The notes beneath the pieces are model-generated. The model worked only from the letters and a program-made list of their open reading frames with translations. It searched no databases and had not been told where the DNA came from. A stretch of 64,000 bases of DNA from Leisingera aquaemixtae (lineage in GTDB: Bacteria; Pseudomonadota; Alphaproteobacteria; Rhodobacterales; Rhodobacteraceae), in assembly GCF_019801145.1 (NCBI RefSeq), contig NZ_JAHVJQ010000004.1, positions 469,231 through 533,230 on the forward strand, in the 5' to 3' direction. Of this stretch, positions 49,954 to 57,384 are shown piece after piece. Both the position numbers and the translations under genes were made by a program. Numbering within the stretch: the stretch's first letter is position 1; every line of letters starts with the position of its first letter.

Positions 49954-51445
49954 AGACATACTCCGGCAGCCACAGGGCGATCTGCGGGAACATCATGATC
50001 AGGGCCAGCGCCAGCACCATCACCGCGGCGAATGGGATGATCGAGACATAGATGTCTTTCAGCCCGATCTCCGGCGGCGCCATCGCGCGCATCAGGAACA
50101 GGTTGTAACCGAACGGCGGCGTCATATAGGCGATCTGGGTGGTGATGGTGTAGAGCACGCCGTACCAGATCAGGTCGAAGCCAAGCGCCCCCACCAGCGG
50201 CACATAGAGCGGTGCGACGATCACCAGCATCGCGGTGTCATCCAGGAAGGTGCCCATCACGATGAAGCTCAGCTGCATCAGGATCAGGATCATCCACGGG
50301 CTGAGGCCCAGCTTGGTGGTAAACAGGTCCTCGATCGCCTTGACCGCGCCGAGACCATCGAAGATCGCGCCAAAGGCCAGCGCCGCCAGGATGATCCACA
50401 TGAACATGCAGGAGATGCCGAGTGTCGAGCGCACCGAGGTTTCGAACACCTCTTTGGTCATCCGCCCCTTCAGAACCGCGGCGATGAAGGCAGTCATCGC
50501 GCCAATGGCCGAGCTTTCCACCAGCGAGGTCCAGCCGTTTACGAAAGGCACCATCATTGCGGCGAAGATCGCCAAAGGCAGCACGCCTGAAAACAGCAGG
50601 CGGTACTTCTCCTTCATGAACACGTCCTTGTAGAACGCTGCATTTTTACGGGTCAGGAAGGAGAGCAGGCCAAAGGTAAGCGCCACGCCAAGCGCGGACT
50701 TGGTCTCCATAGCGCCCGTCAGGATCAGCAGCGGCACCAGCACCAGCGCACCAAGAACGATGTAGTTCAGCCGCAGCGGGTGGTCGGTGATCTGCTCATA
50801 CTCGGCCAGATCCTCCGGGTGCATTGCGGGTCCGAGGTTCGGCTGCATCCGGGCGCGGACGTAGATGTAGATGATGAACATGGTCGCCATCAGCAGGCCG
50901 GGGATCACCCCTGCCAGCCACAGCTGCCCCACCGGCTGGCGCGCAATCATTGCATAAAGTACCAGCACCACCGAGGGCGGCACCAGGATACCCAGCGAGG
51001 AACCCGCCTGGATGGTGCCGGTAACCAGGATCTTGTCGTAACCGCGGCGCAGAAGCTCCGGCAGCGCAATGGTCGCGCCAATGGCCATGCCCGCCACCGA
51101 AAGGCCATTCATGGCCGAGATCAGAACCATCAGGCCGATGGTGCCGATGGCTAGCCCGCCCTTCACCGGACCCATCCAGACGTGGAACATCCGGTACAGG
51201 TCATCCGCGATCTTTGATTCCGACAGCACATAGCCCATGAAGATGAACATCGGCAGGGTCAGCAGCGGATACCATTTCATCAGCTTCATGGCGGCGGAGA
51301 AGGGGATTTCCACCCCGCCAGTGCCCCACAGGAGCATGCCCGCAACCGCGCCGACAAAGCCGATGGCGCCGAACACCCTCTGGCCGGTCATCAGCATCAG
51401 CATCATGCCGGCAAACATCACGATGGCGATCCATTCGTAGGACAT
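49943..51445 (-). CDS. TRAP transporter large permease (DctM family)
   Basis: A 500-residue integral membrane protein with about 12-13 helices. MLLMTGQRVFGAIGFVGA, LPMFIFMGYVLSESKIADDLY, SVAGMAIGATIALPELLRRGYD and LVPPSVVLVLYAMIARQPVGQLW are recognisable DctM segments. A central hydrophilic stretch (about residues 225-290) is larger than usual for DctM and typical of the 450-500-residue subgroup. Its start shares one base with the dctQ stop. It carries the Na+-coupled substrate path. Confidence 0.92.
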   Translation of the reverse strand: MSYEWIAIVMFAGMMLMLMTGQRVFGAIGFVGAVAGMLLWGTGGVEIPFSAAMKLMKWYPLLTLPMFIFMGYVLSESKIADDLYRMFHVWMGPVKGGLAIGTIGLMVLISAMNGLSVAGMAIGATIALPELLRRGYDKILVTGTIQAGSSLGILVPPSVVLVLYAMIARQPVGQLWLAGVIPGLLMATMFIIYIYVRARMQPNLGPAMHPEDLAEYEQITDHPLRLNYIVLGALVLVPLLILTGAMETKSALGVALTFGLLSFLTRKNAAFYKDVFMKEKYRLLFSGVLPLAIFAAMMVPFVNGWTSLVESSAIGAMTAFIAAVLKGRMTKEVFETSVRSTLGISCMFMWIILAALAFGAIFDGLGAVKAIEDLFTTKLGLSPWMILILMQLSFIVMGTFLDDTAMLVIVAPLYVPLVGALGFDLIWYGVLYTITTQIAYMTPPFGYNLFLMRAMAPPEIGLKDIYVSIIPFAAVMVLALALIMMFPQIALWLPEYVYGK

Positions 51446-52041
51446 CAGATTTCAACTCCGCGCAGGCGTCCGATATCCCGGAACAATTCGGCAAGGCATT
51501 GCAGCAGCATCAGGAAGACGCCGAAGCAGAGGATGGTTTTGACGGGCCAAAGAAACGGCCGCCAGGCGGTGGAGCTGCGCTCCAGATAGCCAAGCTTTTC
51601 ACCTGCTGCTGCAGGCCCCTCGCTCAGCAGGGTTTTCAGCAGGTCCCAGAAGAACTGCAGCGGCTCCAGTCCGAAGTATCCCAGAGAATAGGCGGTAGAA
51701 CTGAGCGCGCCGTACATCAAGATACCCAGGTATGTGATCAGGAACAGCACGGTGAAGGCATCCACCAGCGCCTTGGTCTTGGTCGACCAGGCCCCGTAAA
51801 ACAGATCCATCCGCACGTTTGATCCCAGCTGCATCGAGTAGGGGCCGCCCAGAACATAATATGCGACCATCACGAACTGTGCAGTCTCCAGCGTCCAAAG
51901 CGACGGGTTGAAGAAGGTCTTGGAGGCGGAGGACCACAGCAGCACCCCGATAAGGGCGAAGATCAGGTACATGGCAAAGCGGCCGATCGCGCGGTTCATC
52001 GCGTCGATACCGCGGACATAGGCGCGGATTATTCTAGGCAT
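51445..52041 (-). CDS. TRAP transporter small permease (DctQ family)
   Basis: A 198-residue membrane protein with four helices (about residues 18-36, 48-65, 92-112 and 165-185). FVMVAYYVLGGPYSMQLGSNVRMDLFYG contains the conserved R-x-D motif region of DctQ. It binds DctM in the inner membrane. It overlaps the amidohydrolase gene by eight bases upstream and dctM by one base downstream, so all are translationally coupled. Confidence 0.9.
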   Translation of the reverse strand: MPRIIRAYVRGIDAMNRAIGRFAMYLIFALIGVLLWSSASKTFFNPSLWTLETAQFVMVAYYVLGGPYSMQLGSNVRMDLFYGAWSTKTKALVDAFTVLFLITYLGILMYGALSSTAYSLGYFGLEPLQFFWDLLKTLLSEGPAAAGEKLGYLERSSTAWRPFLWPVKTILCFGVFLMLLQCLAELFRDIGRLRGVEI

Positions 52042-52819
52042 CTGGCCCTCCCTCCGCCGCCAGCGCAGCCAGCGCCGGGCGCAGCAATGTCAGCATTTCT
52101 TCTGCCATGGCCTCTTCTTGTTCCGGTGTCGCCACCAGGTCGTTGCGGATTTCGATCATCACATTGGCCACCCCGTGCGCCAGCCCGTGGATTTTCAATG
52201 AATGGGTGACACCGTCGGCCGGGCCGTAGGGCTCGTTGCGTTCGACCCGCCGGTGCGGCAGGGCAGGGGCCTCTGCCAGCATTGCGTCTGCCAGGCGGCT
52301 GTCGTCGTCGTGCAGGATGCCGATCTCGACGGCCCGCTGATTGCCGAAATAGACCGGGGTGAAGCTGTGCATGGTGACCAGTACGGTTTGCTGCCCCGCT
52401 TCTTTGCGGGCTTTGATCGCATCGGAAACGGCGTCGCAGAACGGCACATAAACCGTATCCGTCCGTTCCTGACGCTGTTCTTCGGTCAGCCCCTTGTTGC
52501 CGGGCACCTCCACCAGCTCGGATTTTTCCGGCATGGCGCTGGCGGCTTCGGGCGGGCGGTTGCAGTCATAGACCAGCCGCGACACGGTGCTGGCAACCAG
52601 CGGGGCATCCAGCGCCTTGGAGATATGCAGGGCCACCGCGCGTGCACCCGGGTCCCAGGCGGCGTGGCTCAGCCTGTCTTCTTCACGCAGCCCCAGTCCA
52701 TTGTACCTGGCCGGAATATTGCTGGAGGCATGTTCGCACAGCAGCAGAACCGGGCTGGCGCCCTTGCGGTTTACCACCTCCACTGCTTCCTCCTGAGCGT
52801 GAGAATCGCTCTCTCGCAT
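52034..52819 (-). CDS. N-formylglutamate amidohydrolase family protein
   Basis: A 261-residue FGase-family (PF05013) zinc hydrolase. LLCEHASSNIP (metal His/Glu region), HAAWDPGARAVALH, VTMHSFTPVYFG and MIEIRNDLVATPEQ are the signatures. The best-known reaction is N-formylglutamate to glutamate and formate in histidine breakdown, but no hut genes are near. First gene of an operon with a gamma-glutamyl ligase, it may instead cleave an N-acyl or gamma-glutamyl amide. GGGAGG six bases before the ATG at 52819 decides the start. Confidence 0.87.
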   Translation of the reverse strand: MRESDSHAQEEAVEVVNRKGASPVLLLCEHASSNIPARYNGLGLREEDRLSHAAWDPGARAVALHISKALDAPLVASTVSRLVYDCNRPPEAASAMPEKSELVEVPGNKGLTEEQRQERTDTVYVPFCDAVSDAIKARKEAGQQTVLVTMHSFTPVYFGNQRAVEIGILHDDDSRLADAMLAEAPALPHRRVERNEPYGPADGVTHSLKIHGLAHGVANVMIEIRNDLVATPEQEEAMAEEMLTLLRPALAALAAEGGPDA

Positions 52820-52853
52820 ATGCCGCCTCCCTGCGATTTGGAAAAATGTTTCC

Positions 52854-52926
52854 ATGAAGAGATATTTGTGTCAATATCTTTTCATGATCGGTTCCGGACA
52901 GAGATTCCTGAAACTTTCTTTTCAGG
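52854..52926. promoter_or_regulatory. Divergent operator region of the TRAP operon and its RpiR gene
   Basis: ATGAAGAGATAT (52854-52865) and ATATCTTTTCAT (52874-52885) form an 11-of-12 inverted repeat with an 8-base centre. A second perfect dyad, CCTGAAA/TTTCAGG, is at 52907-52926. Both lie between the operon start (52819) and the divergent RpiR gene (52973), the expected place for control by that regulator. Confidence 0.65.
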
Positions 52927-52972
52927 CCGGAGCCGGGTTAGAAAGTGTCTGTTCAAGAACAGGAATGCCCCG

Positions 52973-53845
52973 TTGTCGAAACCGCCCGCCACCGTTCGCG
53001 AGTTGATCCGCGAGAACTATTCCTCGCTCACCCAATCCGAACGTAAGTTCGCGAATTTGCTGTTGGAGAACTATCCTGCGGCGGGGCTGGCCTCGATCAC
53101 CATTGTGGCGGGGAACGCCGAGGTTTCCACGCCTACTGTGGCCCGGATGGTGCAGAAACTGGGGTTCAAAGGCTACCCGCAGTTTCATCAGGCGCTGCTG
53201 AAAGAGCTGGAAGCCAAGGTTTCTGGCCCGACCAAACGGCGCGACAACTGGGCTTCTGAGGCACCCGAAGGCCACCTGCTGAACAGATTTGCTCAGGCCG
53301 TCACCGACAACCTGCAGCAAACCTTCTCAAACATCGACTCCGCTCAGTTCGACGCCGCGGTGCATCAGCTCGCCAATACCGAGGGGCGGCTTTATGTGGT
53401 TGGCGGCCGCATCACCCGGGCACTGGCGGACTATGCCTTTACCCACTTCCAGGCGATCCGGCAGCGGGTCACGCATATGACGTCCTCCTCCGCGACTTGG
53501 CCGCATTACGTGCTGGACATGGTAGAAGGCGATACGCTCCTGATGTTCGATGTGCGCCGCTATGAAACCAACCTGCAGCGGCTGGCAGAGCTTGCCTCAG
53601 AGCGCGGCGTGAAGATCGTGCTGATCACCGACCAGTGGGCGAGCCCGATTGCTTCGGTTGCCGAGCACACATTCAACTGCTGGGTCGAAATTCCGTCGGC
53701 CTGGGACTCCAACATCTCCACCATGATGCTGCTGGAGGCTATGATCGCCGCCACACAGGAAGAGAGCTGGGACAAGACCAAGGACCGCTACGATCGCCTG
53801 GATGAGCTTTTCGACATGACCCGGCTGTTCCGCAAGTTCTCTTGA
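52973..53845 (+). CDS. RpiR/MurR-family transcriptional regulator (TTG start)
   Basis: A 290-residue regulator. The N-terminal HTH_6 domain has SLTQSERKFANLLLENYPAAGLASI and NAEVSTPTVARMVQKLGFKGYPQF; the C-terminal SIS domain has LYVVGGRITRALADYAFTHF and VKIVLITDQWASPIASVAEH. There is no suitable ATG in frame, and AGGAA seven bases before the TTG at 52973 supports that start. RpiR proteins sense phosphosugars or other small effectors through the SIS fold. It is divergent from the TRAP/GS operon over a dyad-rich region, so it most likely controls that operon. Confidence 0.87.
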   Translation: MSKPPATVRELIRENYSSLTQSERKFANLLLENYPAAGLASITIVAGNAEVSTPTVARMVQKLGFKGYPQFHQALLKELEAKVSGPTKRRDNWASEAPEGHLLNRFAQAVTDNLQQTFSNIDSAQFDAAVHQLANTEGRLYVVGGRITRALADYAFTHFQAIRQRVTHMTSSSATWPHYVLDMVEGDTLLMFDVRRYETNLQRLAELASERGVKIVLITDQWASPIASVAEHTFNCWVEIPSAWDSNISTMMLLEAMIAATQEESWDKTKDRYDRLDELFDMTRLFRKFS

Positions 53846-53921
53846 TCCGCCGCATGGACATTGCCTCCTAGTTGCGCCTTACTGGTCGCCAAGCCGGTTT
53901 CATTCAGGCAGGAGTATTCAC

Positions 53922-54272
53922 ATGCGATTTTCCGGAATTCTGACAGCAGCCGCTGTGGCGGCGCTAGTTGCGGCGCCCGCCGCTGCCAACCCGCTTAGCC
54001 GTATTCTGGCCAAATCCGGGCTGACGCCGCAGGACACCAACATCATGCGCCAGGCTGAGCAATCCTTGCTGGCTCAGGCGCAGGGCGGCAACGGCAAGCG
54101 GGCCAAGTGGTCCAACCCGGACAGTGGCGCGCATGGTGAAGTGAATGTGGCGGGCAAAGAGGGCGATTGCGTGCTCTTGCAGCACCAGGCCTTCCTCAAG
54201 GACGACCAGACGCCCAAGCAGGTCCGCCGCAAGTTCTGCCCGTCCGAAGGCAAGTGGCTGTTGTCCCAGTAA
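53922..54272 (+). CDS. Small exported protein, surface-antigen-like C-terminus
   Basis: A 116-residue protein. Residues 1-22 are a clear signal peptide (TAAAVAALVAAPAAA). The mature part has WSNPDSGAHGEVNV and a pair of cysteines in GDCVLLQHQ and RRKFCPSEGKWLLSQ, which recalls the C-terminal domain of 17-kDa/RT0821-type surface antigens, probably disulfide-bonded in the periplasm. AGGAG seven bases before the ATG is a strong ribosome-binding site. It is followed 45 bases later by ridA. Function unknown. Confidence 0.75.
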   Translation: MRFSGILTAAAVAALVAAPAAANPLSRILAKSGLTPQDTNIMRQAEQSLLAQAQGGNGKRAKWSNPDSGAHGEVNVAGKEGDCVLLQHQAFLKDDQTPKQVRRKFCPSEGKWLLSQ

Positions 54273-54317
54273 CTTGCATCACCGGGAACTAAACTGAAGT
54301 CATTCCAAGGAAGAAAA

Positions 54318-54668
54318 ATGTCTGAAATCACCCGCAGCCACACCGGCCAGCGCATGAGCCAGATCGTGACCCACGGCGATACCATCTATCTTGCGGGGCA
54401 GGTTGGTACCGCCGGTGCCAGTGTGGCGCAGCAGACCCAGGACTGCCTGGACAAAATCGACGCGCTTTTGGCGGAGGCTGGCAGCGACAAGACCCGCATA
54501 CTGCAGACCGTGATCTGGCTTGCCGACATGAAGGATTTTGCCGAGATGAATGCGGTCTGGGATGCCTGGGTGCCTGAAGGCCACGCCCCGGCGCGGGCCT
54601 GCGGCGAGGCCAAGCTTGCGCGCGAGGATTTCCTGGTGGAGCTCATCGTGACAGCGGCAAAGGCCTGA
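54318..54668 (+). CDS. ridA: RidA-family enamine/imine deaminase
   Basis: A 116-residue YjgF/YER057c/RidA protein. GDTIYLAGQVGTAGASVAQQTQDCLDKIDALL is the family core, and ARACGEAKLAREDFLVEL carries the catalytic Arg (RACGEA, where RxxVxV is common). It hydrolyses reactive 2-aminoacrylate-type enamines made by PLP or amine-oxidising enzymes. Its position next to an aminotransferase and amine-oxidising genes is consistent with a detoxifying role in this cluster. GGAAG precedes the ATG. Confidence 0.87.
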   Translation: MSEITRSHTGQRMSQIVTHGDTIYLAGQVGTAGASVAQQTQDCLDKIDALLAEAGSDKTRILQTVIWLADMKDFAEMNAVWDAWVPEGHAPARACGEAKLAREDFLVELIVTAAKA

Positions 54669-54692
54669 CACGCTGTCGCCCAGGCAAAGGAG

Positions 54693-54716
54693 GGCGGGCC
54701 AGCGGCCCGCCATTTT
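54693..54716. terminator. Terminator between convergent ridA and aminotransferase genes
   Basis: A perfect 8-base stem GGCGGGCC (54693-54700) / GGCCCGCC (54704-54711) with a 3-base loop, followed by ATTTTG on the plus strand. It is six bases from the aminotransferase stop and can serve both directions. Confidence 0.85.
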
Positions 54717-54721
54717 GTGTT

Positions 54722-55996
54722 CTAGTCCAGAGAGGCCGCAGCTTTTTTGATGGCTGCCTCTGTCTGTTCCAGATCCTCTTCTGTCAGAGCCAGGCTGGGG
54801 TAGGTCTTACCCGGTGACTTGAAGATGCCTTCCTCACGCAAAACTGCATTGTACCGCTTTGTACGCTCTGCATCCCCGGCTTGGGTGTCGCGGTAATCGC
54901 GTACCTTTGAATCGGTGAACACCACTTCGAACAGTGCAGGCTCGCCAACGATCTGGAATGGCACCCCTGCCTCTTCCAGCGCCGCACTGGTCATCCGCAT
55001 CAGCCGCTGGCCGATGCTGTTCAGCTTGTCATAGGCGCCCTCGCGGCGCAGCACTTCCATGGTTTTGAGGCCCGCAACAGCGGCCACCGGATTGCCAGAC
55101 AGGGTTCCAAGCTGCATCAGCCAGCCCTCGGCCCCGATCTGCGCCTTGTCGAAGTGCCGCATGATACCGGCGCGTCCCACGATGGCCGCCAGCGGGAAGC
55201 CGCCGCCAATCACCTTGCCCAGCGTCGCCAGGTCCGGTGTCACTCCGTACAGTTCCTGCCCACCGCCGTACGTGGAGCGGAAACCGGTGACGACTTCGTC
55301 AAAGATCAAGAGGCTGCCGTGCTTCTGTGTTTCCTCGCGCAACAACTGCAGGAAACCCGGCAGCGGCGGCACGATGCGCTGCAGCGGTTCTGCGATGATG
55401 GCGGCAATCTCGTGCCCGTGTTCTGCCATCAGCTGCTTGATGTATTCGAAGTCATTGAACGGTGCGACCAGGACCTCGGCGGCGACTGACGGGGGGATGC
55501 CTGCACTGTCCGGCACCGCCTGCGGGAAATTCACCCGGACCGAGGGTGCCAGGCTCATCTGCGCCTCTGCGGACATGCCGTGATAGCCGCCTTCGAACTT
55601 GACGATCTTGGTGCGGCCGGTGAAGGCGCGGGCAAGCCGGATCGCATACATGTCAGCTTCGCCGCCGGTGGAGACATAGCGCAGCTGCTCGGCGCAAGGC
55701 ACTGCCCGGCAGATTTCCTCGGCCAGCTCGATGCCGCGGGCGTTGCTGGCGAAGAAAGTCATGCCTTTCGGCAGCTGCTCAAGCACCGCCTCCATCACTT
55801 CCGGATGGCCGTGGCCCAGCATCATCGGGCCTGAGCCGATCAGGTAGTCAATGTATTCCTTGCCATCCTCGTCCCATACACGGGAGCCCTTGCCCTCGCG
55901 GATGACGATGCCGGGGTCGAAATTGCCAAAGCCGCCGGCGGGCAGCACGGCGCTGGCGCGGTCATTCCATTCGGCCTGGGTGCGGATCTTTTCCAT
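54722..55996 (-). CDS. Class III aminotransferase, glutamate-1-semialdehyde aminomutase-like
   Basis: A 424-residue PLP enzyme. STGGEADMYAIRLARAFTG and FEGGYHGMSAEAQ bind the cofactor, LLIFDEVVTGFRSTYGG holds the Asp, and ATLGKVIGGGFPLAAIVG near residue 265 contains the Schiff-base lysine. The arrangement resembles GSA aminomutase (HemL), but the neighbourhood is catabolic and a genuine hemL would not be expected here. It probably transfers or removes an amino group from a pathway intermediate. It is co-directional with the enolase-superfamily gene upstream (61 bases), so the two may share a transcript. Confidence 0.85.
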   Translation of the reverse strand: MEKIRTQAEWNDRASAVLPAGGFGNFDPGIVIREGKGSRVWDEDGKEYIDYLIGSGPMMLGHGHPEVMEAVLEQLPKGMTFFASNARGIELAEEICRAVPCAEQLRYVSTGGEADMYAIRLARAFTGRTKIVKFEGGYHGMSAEAQMSLAPSVRVNFPQAVPDSAGIPPSVAAEVLVAPFNDFEYIKQLMAEHGHEIAAIIAEPLQRIVPPLPGFLQLLREETQKHGSLLIFDEVVTGFRSTYGGGQELYGVTPDLATLGKVIGGGFPLAAIVGRAGIMRHFDKAQIGAEGWLMQLGTLSGNPVAAVAGLKTMEVLRREGAYDKLNSIGQRLMRMTSAALEEAGVPFQIVGEPALFEVVFTDSKVRDYRDTQAGDAERTKRYNAVLREEGIFKSPGKTYPSLALTEEDLEQTEAAIKKAAASLD

Positions 55997-56057
55997 GTCT
56001 TTGTCCTGTTGGGGCGGATTGGCCCAGTTGGAAAAATTTTGACCAAAAAGTCAAAAA

Positions 56058-57161
56058 CTATTCGATCACAGTTGCGGGAGCGCCCAGGGATTCCCGGTCG
56101 GGCCGCACGCCCAGACCAGGGCCTTCGGGCGGGGCGATGCGGCCATTTCGACGCTCCGGCCCTGCCAGGTCCAGCCGCGGGCTGACGTAGAAGGACAGGT
56201 CGCAGGCATTCATCAACCGAAGCGGATCGGTGGCGGCCGCCAGATGCAGCAAAGCAGCGGTGGTGATGTCAGAGCCCCAGGTGTCTTCGATGCACATCTT
56301 GGCGCCCAGGTGCAGGCAGAGATCCCGCGCCCGGCGCGCGGCCGACAGCCCGCCGAACTTTGACAGCTTGATGGCGACTGCGTCCATTACACCCGCTGCA
56401 TGGCCTGCCAACAGGGAAGCCGTGTCATGGGCGTTCTCATCCAGTTTCATCGGCAACCCGCATACAGAACGTACCCGCGCGCAATCCTCGATGGTGGCGC
56501 AGGGCTGTTCCAGCATGATGTCAAGGTCCGCTACAGCCCGTCCGACGCGGGAGGCATCCAGCGATGTGGCCCCGCAGTTCCAGTCGCCATAAACCAGCGG
56601 TCCGTCTCCGACCGCCTCCCGCACCATCCGAAGGCGTGCGACATCGGCTTCCCAGTCGCGGTCCGCGCCCAGTTTCACCTGAAACTGGGTGATGCCCGTC
56701 GCCTGCGCCTCATGCGCGATGCGGGCCATCTCCTCTGGCGCGATGCAGGTGATCGAGTGGTAGAGCGGCATATCCGCCTGCCGCCGCCCGCCCAGCAAGG
56801 AATGCAACGGCAAGTCCGCGACCTGTGCCGTCAGATCCCATAAGGCGATGTCGATTGCGGACTTGGCATAAGGATGTCCCTGCAGCCAATGGTCCAGCCT
56901 GGCCATCACGGCTTCTGGCCCAACGGGATCGGCGCCCAGCAGCACTGGTGCCATCTCCTCCACAGCGGGCACCACACCGCGGGCATAGGCGGGCAGGTAA
57001 TGCGGGATCGGGCAGACCTCGCCCCAACCGGTTAGGCCGGAATCGGTGTCCAGCACCAGTACCACGCTTTCCACTGTGTCGCAGGTCTTGCCCTCGGCCA
57101 TGTGATACGCGGTGTGGCTGGTCAGCGGCACATGCCACAGGGAGATGCGGGTGATCTTCAT
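56058..57161 (-). CDS. Enolase-superfamily enzyme, hydroxyproline-betaine epimerase/cis-3-hydroxyproline dehydratase-like
   Basis: A 367-residue mandelate racemase/muconate lactonizing enzyme family member. After an N-terminal capping domain, the barrel has FQVKLG (QxK where KxK is usual), metal ligands in VYGDWNC, IMLEQPC and MKLDEN, and AIKLSKFGGLSAA with the opposite-face lysine; CIEDTWGSDITTAA follows. As far as I recall, this combination occurs in the subgroup with proline-betaine racemases, hydroxyproline-betaine epimerase and cis-3-hydroxyproline dehydratase. AGGAG seven bases before the ATG at 57161 sets the start. Neighbouring demethylation genes fit a betaine substrate. Confidence 0.72.
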   Translation of the reverse strand: MKITRISLWHVPLTSHTAYHMAEGKTCDTVESVVLVLDTDSGLTGWGEVCPIPHYLPAYARGVVPAVEEMAPVLLGADPVGPEAVMARLDHWLQGHPYAKSAIDIALWDLTAQVADLPLHSLLGGRRQADMPLYHSITCIAPEEMARIAHEAQATGITQFQVKLGADRDWEADVARLRMVREAVGDGPLVYGDWNCGATSLDASRVGRAVADLDIMLEQPCATIEDCARVRSVCGLPMKLDENAHDTASLLAGHAAGVMDAVAIKLSKFGGLSAARRARDLCLHLGAKMCIEDTWGSDITTAALLHLAAATDPLRLMNACDLSFYVSPRLDLAGPERRNGRIAPPEGPGLGVRPDRESLGAPATVIE

Positions 57162-57348
57162 GTTCATGCTCCTGGTTCAATATTGTTCAACCTGCAGGGG
57201 CGGGTCTTGAACTGCGCATTCTTTCGAGGAAGCGGCGGTACGGGTTTGTGGTCGGATTATTAAGTCTGCCCGGACTGCCGTGTCCGGACAGGGGGGTAGC
57301 TTCGGAAAGGCTCATTTCTGGCGCTCCCAATTAGCAAAGAGGGAAGTC

Positions 57349-57381
57349 GCCCCCTCGCCGGTGGCCTGGCGAAGGGGGGGC
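57349..57381 (-). terminator. Hairpin after the demethylating dehydrogenase gene
   Basis: GCCCCCTCGCC (57349-57359) pairs with GGCGAAGGGGGGGC (57368-57381), with a bulge, three bases after the stop. There is no U-run. It separates the dehydrogenase from the enolase-family gene. Confidence 0.55.
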
Positions 57382-57384
57382 ATT

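Noticed and set aside
46444..49998. A very long open frame (over 1100 codons) on the plus strand opposite the ligase and TRAP genes
   Set aside because: It is antisense to well-supported genes. The composition (Arg, Gln, His, Gly, Ala-rich) is that of a high-GC shadow frame, with no domain and no ribosome-binding site.
52034..52819. HutG-type assignment of the N-formylglutamate amidohydrolase family gene to histidine degradation
   Set aside because: No hutU, hutH, hutI or hutC-like genes are near; the operon contains a transporter, a gamma-glutamyl ligase and dehydrogenases, so only the family name is used.
52202..53845. A 547-codon fused protein ending in the RpiR regulator
   Set aside because: The upstream 250 codons are antisense to the amidohydrolase gene. 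The RpiR homology begins at the TTG at 52973, which has a ribosome-binding site.
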